64,000 bases of DNA, taken from the NCBI RefSeq assembly GCF_000633415.1, contig NZ_AYMV01000001.1:38008-102007 (forward strand), written 5' to 3'. Shown in pieces: positions 59,080 to 64,000 of this stretch; position 1 is the stretch's first letter; each line of letters starts with the position of its first letter. A program made the translations under genes and the position numbers. This DNA is from Leucobacter sp. PH1c. Lineage in GTDB: Bacteria; Actinomycetota; Actinomycetes; Actinomycetales; Microbacteriaceae. The notes below the pieces were generated by a model. The model saw only the letters and a list, made by a program, of their open reading frames with translations, made no database searches and was not told the DNA's origin.

Positions 59080-59738
59080 CGCTGTGCTCCGCTCGGCTCA
59101 AAGAACTGTGCGGCGCCGCTCCACTCGGAGAGCATCTGGCCCGCTCGGATTTCTTCCTTCTTCGCGGGCTCCGCGCCCTCCTTCTCCCGGAGGTCCGCGA
59201 CGACCCCGTCAATCTCGGACTCTGAGAGTACGGCGATCCCGTCGGAATCCGCAAACACGGCGTCGCCTGGGGTGATGACGACACCCCCGACGGTGATCGG
59301 GACGTTGATGGCTCCCTCGACACCCAAGATGCGCGTGGTGCGGGCGGAAACTCCACGAGAGTAGACAGGAAGCCCAAGCTCGAGTACCTCGTCGAAATCG
59401 TTCATGGCGCCAGCGAGGATCACGCCTTCGGCGCCGCGGGTTCGGGCTGTGAAAGCAACCATTCCACCGAAGCTCGACCGGTCGTCTCCCGATTGCTCGA
59501 CGACAAGAACATCGCCAGGTCGGAGGTGGTCGGCCGCGACGTGTAGTGCCGTCGAATCCATGTGCGGCAGGCGGACTGTGACGGCGGTGCCGGCGAATTG
59601 GAGCGGCCGACGGTTCGGGGTGAGGCCTCGAATGAAGCCGAAATCGCGCAGGTGGCCCAGTGTTGAGGTTTGCACAGTCAGCAGTGCGCGGCGGCGCCCC
59701 TCTGGGATCTGCGTGGGCATGGGATGGAATTCAAACAT
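59076..59738 (-). CDS. RraA-like/demethylmenaquinone methyltransferase-fold protein
   Basis: A 220-residue RraA-family protein, a paralog of the one at 40860. The loop normally containing the aldolase Arg-Asp pair reads VILAGAMNDFDEV here: Asn replaces Arg and Ala replaces an upstream Asp, so it is probably not a pyruvate aldolase. The following PVYSRGVSARTTR region is conserved. ATG 59738 starts MFEFHPMP; a longer open frame reaches upstream to 59909 but crosses the operator region. First gene of the RraA-nitrilase-GntR operon. Confidence 0.78.
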   Translation of the reverse strand: MFEFHPMPTQIPEGRRRALLTVQTSTLGHLRDFGFIRGLTPNRRPLQFAGTAVTVRLPHMDSTALHVAADHLRPGDVLVVEQSGDDRSSFGGMVAFTARTRGAEGVILAGAMNDFDEVLELGLPVYSRGVSARTTRILGVEGAINVPITVGGVVITPGDAVFADSDGIAVLSESEIDGVVADLREKEGAEPAKKEEIRAGQMLSEWSGAAQFFEPSGAQR

Positions 59739-59832
59739 GTTGGGCTGGCTTTCCGGTGGCGGGTCATAAGGGCTCGCACACCTCATTGTGTGGTCGTGCG
59801 GGAGGTGACCAGGCCTGTCGCACGGATTGTGT

Positions 59833-59849
59833 ACGTGTTGTATACACGT
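59833..59849. promoter_or_regulatory. probable FCD-GntR operator
   Basis: ACGTGT TGTAT ACACGT has 6-bp perfect arms and a central TGTATACA palindrome (59839-59846), the kind of TNGTATACNA site favoured by FCD GntR regulators. It lies between the divergent RraA-like operon and importer. Confidence 0.65.
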
Positions 59850-60057
59850 GCCATGCACAGTATCAGGCGGGTTCGCGTGAGGGAAGGGGAAAGTGCTCGG
59901 GTCAATCAAAGTACCTGCTCAGGGCGGTCAAATTGCGCAACCCATGGAGTTTGATCCGCTGTCTCCGCAATTTGCTTCGACCTGAGTTGAGGGTCTTGCG
60001 CGTTTGCAGCCTCACGCGTAGTGTCACTCGGGACCGGGCCTGTTGACATGGATCCGA

Positions 60058-60074
60058 GAGGCGGTTTTCGCCTC
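60058..60074 (+). promoter_or_regulatory. 5' leader hairpin before the binding-protein gene
   Basis: GAGGCG and CGCCTC form a 6-bp stem around GTTTT. The ribosome site follows about 6 bases later, so it may influence mRNA stability or start efficiency. Confidence 0.4.
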
Positions 60075-60094
60075 GACTTCAAAGGAGAAGCACC

Positions 60095-61162
60095 ATGTCA
60101 ATGAAGACTCCAATTGGCGTCTCCGCCGTACTTGTCTCTGCTCTCGCGTTGTCCGCGTGTAGCGGTGCAGGCGGCGGTTCGGACGCGTCATCCAGCGATG
60201 CCATCGAGATCAACGTGCTTGGATACGCTGCGTTGTTCGAGGACCAATACACCGCAGCCGTCGTCGACCGGTTCAACGCTTCGCAGGACGAAGTCGTCGT
60301 CAACTTCGTCCCATCGCAGAACAGTGCGGAGATGCTCGGGAAGCTCCGCAGTGAGTCGAAGTCCCCGACGGTGGACGTTGCGATTCTCGATGCTTCGGTT
60401 GCTCACACGGGAAACCAGGAAGGCCTGTTCGACAAGATCACCGAGTCGGATGTGCCGAACTTGGCGAATGTCGTAGAGCTCGGTCAGAACGCTGAAGGCT
60501 TTGGTCCCGCGGTGACCTTCGACAACCTTGTGGTTCTGTACAACGCAGAGAAGGTTCAGACGCCGCCGAAGGGAATCGCTGATCTGTGGGGCGCACCAGA
60601 GAACTCGGTTTCGATCCCGGCTCCCCCAGATATCCAGGGGCACACGCTGACCATTCTCACGGCAAACGGTATGGGTGTCGACTACCGCAGTGACATTTCG
60701 CCGGCGATCGAGAAGCTCTCGGATCTCGCACCGCTCGTGAATACCTGGGAGCCCGTGCCCGACGTCTATCAGCCCGTGATCTCGGGGACGTCCCAGTACG
60801 GCGTCGGATGGAATGCCCGGGCGCAGTACTTCGCCGAAGACTCTGGCGGAGCGATGAGCGTGGTGCAGCCTGACGATGGCATCGGTTTCCAGATCAATAC
60901 GATCAATCTCGTTGCGGGAACGGAGAAGGGTGACGCGGCGCTGGCGTTCATCGACTATGCCCTCTCGCGAGAGGCTCAGGAAGCGTTTGCCGAGGCGCTG
61001 TATTACGCCCCCGTGGTGAGTGGCACCGAACTTCCCGCCGATGTAGCGGAACGTGTCGCTGATGCCGCCGACCCGAACATTGTTGACATTGATTGGATCT
61101 GGCTCGCGGACGAGCGCGACGCCTGGACTGAGCAGTGGCGTCGCCAGGTGATCGGGGGATAG
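60095..61162 (+). CDS. spermidine/putrescine-type ABC substrate-binding lipoprotein
   Basis: A 355-residue extracellular binding protein of the PotD/iron-type family 1 group. The lipoprotein signal runs to a lipobox LSAC near residue 22. ATG 60095 has AAGGAG 8 bases upstream. The mature domain has LNVLGYAALFEDQYTAAVVDRFN-like order, typical of polyamine or opine receptors. First gene of a complete importer; ligand unknown, but its neighbours suggest a nitrogen-containing organic compound. Confidence 0.9.
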   Translation: MSMKTPIGVSAVLVSALALSACSGAGGGSDASSSDAIEINVLGYAALFEDQYTAAVVDRFNASQDEVVVNFVPSQNSAEMLGKLRSESKSPTVDVAILDASVAHTGNQEGLFDKITESDVPNLANVVELGQNAEGFGPAVTFDNLVVLYNAEKVQTPPKGIADLWGAPENSVSIPAPPDIQGHTLTILTANGMGVDYRSDISPAIEKLSDLAPLVNTWEPVPDVYQPVISGTSQYGVGWNARAQYFAEDSGGAMSVVQPDDGIGFQINTINLVAGTEKGDAALAFIDYALSREAQEAFAEALYYAPVVSGTELPADVAERVADAADPNIVDIDWIWLADERDAWTEQWRRQVIGG

Positions 61163-61164
61163 CC

Positions 61165-62265
61165 GTGGGTGAGCATGCTGGCCTTGATTATCTGTCGATT
61201 CGAAGCTTGAGAAAGATCTACCCCAAGACAAGCGCTCCTGCTGTGAACGATGTCAACCTTGATGTGCGACGCGGCGATCTGGTGGCGCTTCTGGGTCCCT
61301 CCGGGTGTGGCAAGACCACCACACTGCGCATGGTGGCAGGCCTGTTGGAGCCCTCTTCGGGCGAGATCTTCGTCGATGGGAGTGACGTTGTTTCCACTCC
61401 GGTGCACAAACGTGGGATGGGGATGGTATTCCAGTCCTACGCGCTCTTCCCTCACCTCACCGTTGAAGAGAATGTTGCATTCGGGCTGCAGATGCACCGC
61501 GTCCCGCGAGGAGAGATCAGCGCCCGGGTGTCCCAGGCGCTCGACAATGTGCAGCTGGGGCATCTCGCGAAGCGGAAGCCCGCCGCACTCTCAGGCGGAC
61601 AGCAGCAGCGCGTTGCGCTCGCTCGCGCCTTGGTGATTCAGCCGACGCTTCTGCTCCTTGACGAGCCGCTTTCGAACCTTGATGCCAAGCTCCGTGAAGC
61701 CATGCGAAAGGAGATTAGAGCTATTCAGCAGGAGTCGGGCACGACGACCCTGTTTGTCACCCATGATCAGGACGAGGCCCTGGACATGGCTGATCGAATT
61801 GCGATCCTGAACAACGGTGTGATCGAGCAGTACGATTCTCCATCGGCGATCTACGAGAACCCGGCCACGCGGTTTGTGGCGAACTTCGTAGGGAAGGCGA
61901 ACTTCATTGATGTGGAGACGCGAAGCTCTCCCTCAGGGGGGAAGTACTCGGTGGAATCGGCGCTCTTTGGGAAGCTCACGGTTCGCGGGGCTCCAGGCAT
62001 CGACGCATCTGCTGCGCTGGTCGTGAGGCCACATCGAGTCTCTGTTGCTGCGAAGGATGAGCGCGCCGGTAGCCTGCCGAGCGCACGGGCGCGGGTCAGG
62101 GCAACGAGCTACACCGGAAATGTCAGGAGCTATGACCTGATGCTGGAGAGCGGGGAACTCATGCGAGCCGATCAGCTCAGCGCACCCGATGAGCAATTCC
62201 GAATCGGCGATGAGGCCTACGTGTCGTTCGAGCCGGACGACGCATATCTGGTCTCGGAATGTTAG
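61165..62265 (+). CDS. spermidine/putrescine-type ABC importer ATPase (PotA-like)
   Basis: A 366-residue ATPase with Walker A GPSGCGKTTT (near 43), Q-loop MVFQSYALFPHLTV, signature LSGGQQQR, Walker B LLLLDEPLSNLDAKLR and the switch His in FVTHDQDEALDMADR. A C-terminal TOBE regulatory domain follows (VVRPHRVSV). GTG 61165 two bases after the receptor stop; GGGGGA precedes it. Confidence 0.93.
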   Translation: MGEHAGLDYLSIRSLRKIYPKTSAPAVNDVNLDVRRGDLVALLGPSGCGKTTTLRMVAGLLEPSSGEIFVDGSDVVSTPVHKRGMGMVFQSYALFPHLTVEENVAFGLQMHRVPRGEISARVSQALDNVQLGHLAKRKPAALSGGQQQRVALARALVIQPTLLLLDEPLSNLDAKLREAMRKEIRAIQQESGTTTLFVTHDQDEALDMADRIAILNNGVIEQYDSPSAIYENPATRFVANFVGKANFIDVETRSSPSGGKYSVESALFGKLTVRGAPGIDASAALVVRPHRVSVAAKDERAGSLPSARARVRATSYTGNVRSYDLMLESGELMRADQLSAPDEQFRIGDEAYVSFEPDDAYLVSEC

Positions 62266-62275
62266 GAGCGCTGCG

Positions 62276-63181
62276 ATGACGGTGACGCACACCAATACCG
62301 AGCTCATCAGCGTCGGTCTCAAATCGAATCGTGGGAGAGCGCGCGCACGGCGGTCCGCCTACGGCCTTGTCCTTCCCGGTTTGGTCGGGCTGTTCGTGAG
62401 TTTCATCCTTCCGCTCTTCGTCATGGTGCGGATGTCTCTGAACGCAAATGGCTCGGGTGGACAACTCATTGAGACATTCACATTCGACTCATATGGGGCA
62501 GCGCTGAGTGACTCGTTTTACTGGAAGGTCATCGGGAACACGCTGCTCCTGGGCTTTGTCTGTGGAACGGCTGCTGTTGTGCTCGCGTACCCGATTGCCT
62601 TGTTCCTCACGCGCACCAGTTCACGCTGGAAGGGTGCGCTTATGGCACTCGCGATCGCTCCGCTGTTGACGTCTGCGGTTGCGCGAACATTCGGTTGGAT
62701 GGCGCTTCTTGGCGATCAGGGCGTTGTCAACGAAGCGCTGTTGGGCGCTGGCATGATCAGCGCCCCGCTCAGGCTGAGCAACAACTTTCTCGGTACAGCG
62801 ATTGCCCTCGTCGAGATCCTGATGCCCTACGCCATTCTCGCCATGATCTCTGGCTTCGGTCGCATCAACGCTTCACTGGAGGAGGCAGCAGGCTCACTGG
62901 GGGCATCACGAGCACAAGTGTTCTTCCGAGTCACACTGCCGCTTTCTCTGCCTGGTGTCTTCACTGGTTTTCTCCTGGTGTTCGTGCTTGCCGTGAGTTC
63001 CTTCGTGACCCCCAAACTCTTGGGGGGCGGCCGGGTTTTCATCCTTGCGACGGAGGTCTACAGCGAAGCCACGCAAACACTCAACTGGCCGCTAGCCTCG
63101 GCTCTCTCGGTGATTCTCCTGGTGGTGTTTGGGGCGATCGTTGCGGTGTACCAACGACTGATCAAGAGATTCGAAGGGTAA
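62276..63181 (+). CDS. ABC importer permease, PotB type
   Basis: A 301-residue permease of about six helices with PGLVGLFVSFILPLFVMVRMS at the start and the EAA coupling loop EEAAGSLGASRAQVFFRVTLPL near residue 200. ATG 62276 has AGGAG 7 bases upstream. It pairs with the following permease. Confidence 0.92.
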   Translation: MTVTHTNTELISVGLKSNRGRARARRSAYGLVLPGLVGLFVSFILPLFVMVRMSLNANGSGGQLIETFTFDSYGAALSDSFYWKVIGNTLLLGFVCGTAAVVLAYPIALFLTRTSSRWKGALMALAIAPLLTSAVARTFGWMALLGDQGVVNEALLGAGMISAPLRLSNNFLGTAIALVEILMPYAILAMISGFGRINASLEEAAGSLGASRAQVFFRVTLPLSLPGVFTGFLLVFVLAVSSFVTPKLLGGGRVFILATEVYSEATQTLNWPLASALSVILLVVFGAIVAVYQRLIKRFEG

Positions 63182-63188
63182 TTGAAAG

Positions 63189-63971
63189 ATGACGAAGATT
63201 CTCAACAGGGCGGTGGTGATCGTCGCCTATCTCTTCCTTCTCGCTCCGATCATTGCGGTGGTGCTGATCTCGTTCAATGGTTCGAAGAGTCTGGCGATTG
63301 AGTTCGGCGCTCCCTCGCTTCAGTGGTACGAAAGCGTGATCTCCAATGGCTCGCTCATGGAAGGCGCGCGAGTGAGTCTGATCACTGCCGTGATTACCGC
63401 GGTCGTGGTGCTGCTCCTCGGTGTACCGGTCGCTCTCGCCATTGCGCGGTTTGAATTCCCTGGAAAGGGGGCGGTTTCTGGATTCTTCCTTTCGCCGCTC
63501 CTGGTCCCAGGTGTGGTGCTCGGACTCGGCCTGCTGCTCGTTTTCCAGCCGATCGGTCTCGTCGGGACATATCCAGGAATCGTTCTCGCCCACTTCGGGG
63601 TGACCGTCCCCTACGTGATCCGGACGACTCTCTCAAGCCTGCTGACCAGCGATATGCGGTGCGAGGAAGCGGCACGAGTGCACGGTGCGAATGCGTTCAC
63701 GACGTTCCGGAGAGTCACTCTCCCGATCATCGCGCCGGGGATCCTCGCGGGAGGCGTTATGGCCTTCATCATCTCGTTCGACGAAGCCGTGATCTCCCTC
63801 TTTGTCGCTGGCTCTGGACATACGACCCTCCCCGTAGAGATGTTCCGTTACTTGCAGTACCGCTCGGACCCTGGTCTCGCGGCACTGTCGGTGATCCTCA
63901 TTGCCCTATCTGTGGTCATCGTCCTGGTCATTGAACGTGCAGTTGGACTGAAGAAGGTAGTGAACGGGTAG
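63189..63971 (+). CDS. ABC importer permease, PotC type
   Basis: A 260-residue permease with six predicted helices and an EAA-like loop, CEEAARVHGANAFTTFRRVTLP, near residue 157. It begins 8 bases after the PotB-type gene and ends 29 bases before the window edge, so further genes of the operon may lie beyond. Lower GC than the left half of the window. Confidence 0.92.
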   Translation: MTKILNRAVVIVAYLFLLAPIIAVVLISFNGSKSLAIEFGAPSLQWYESVISNGSLMEGARVSLITAVITAVVVLLLGVPVALAIARFEFPGKGAVSGFFLSPLLVPGVVLGLGLLLVFQPIGLVGTYPGIVLAHFGVTVPYVIRTTLSSLLTSDMRCEEAARVHGANAFTTFRRVTLPIIAPGILAGGVMAFIISFDEAVISLFVAGSGHTTLPVEMFRYLQYRSDPGLAALSVILIALSVVIVLVIERAVGLKKVVNG

Positions 63972-64000
63972 CTCCGCATAACCCGAGGCCCGGGCCGCGG

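Larger units (their letters stand above)
59739..60094. other. 356-base divergent regulatory region of the right-hand island
   Basis: No gene is seen. It holds the GntR-type palindrome at 59833, an AT-rich central patch, the -35-like TTGACA at 60043 and a hairpin at 60058 just before the binding-protein ribosome site AAAGGAG. Confidence 0.7.

Overview
The window is very GC-rich and densely coded, with many GTG starts, 4-base start/stop overlaps, an actinobacterial HAIR heat-shock operator, an nrdHIEF ribonucleotide reductase operon and an HspR-type clpB. Together these point to a high-GC actinobacterium; Microbacteriaceae, for example a Leucobacter-like organism, is my best guess from gene style, not from a search. 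I see no rRNA, tRNA, CRISPR array, transposase or phage gene.

Layout. 0-5.3 kb: an MFS exporter, a thiamine-binding-type protein, a TetR gene divergent from an NADP oxidoreductase and a DUF1304 membrane protein, and an aldose 1-epimerase. 5.3-20.1 kb: a large catabolic block with an FCD-type GntR regulator, SMP-30 lactonase, complete peptide/oligosaccharide-type ABC importer, neutral-ceramidase-like hydrolase, three SDR dehydrogenases, a mandelate-racemase-type dehydratase, a SnoaL-like protein, a D-2-hydroxyacid dehydrogenase and a fumarylacetoacetate-hydrolase-family enzyme. Four copies of a CTATAG-centred palindrome sit at its promoters, so it is probably one regulon for import and oxidative breakdown of a sugar or sugar acid to pyruvate plus a small hydroxyacid. 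20.1-26.2 kb: potassium channel and ClC genes, an ABC exporter, an aminotransferase and rlmH. 26.2-30.5 kb: nrdHIEF behind a tandem NrdR box pair and a perfect DnaA box. 30.5-31.6 kb: a probable PvuRts1I/AbaSI-like modification-dependent restriction nuclease.

31.7-37.7 kb: MarR-controlled butanediol-type dehydrogenase, a 381-base spacer with two perfect DnaA boxes, an acyl-CoA ligase, a Pr6Pr membrane protein, a TetR regulator and a zinc-ribbon protein. 37.7-44.6 kb: a PucR regulator divergent from an MHS transporter, RidA, RraA-like, ThDP enzyme and M20 amidohydrolase, apparently a nitrogen-compound catabolic operon. 44.6-57.4 kb: mostly housekeeping or accessory genes: D,D-carboxypeptidase, thiolase, FUSC protein, MFS, aldo/keto reductase, HPP protein, an N-domain-less ClpB under a HAIR element, glycerate kinase, an SpoU methyltransferase and an ABC-2 exporter. 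57.5-64 kb: base composition drops visibly (hand count of one line 36/60 G+C against 43/60 in the 10 kb region), and this segment holds an FCD GntR, a nitrilase-family amidase and a second RraA-like gene divergent from a complete spermidine/putrescine-type ABC importer. It looks like a recently acquired uptake-and-catabolism island.

Recurrent features are short in-frame tandem repeats (12-18 bases) near the ends of many proteins and in intergenic gaps, and paired operator palindromes at divergent promoters. Functions are assigned from family motifs read in the translations; substrates of the three catabolic clusters are inferred only at class level.
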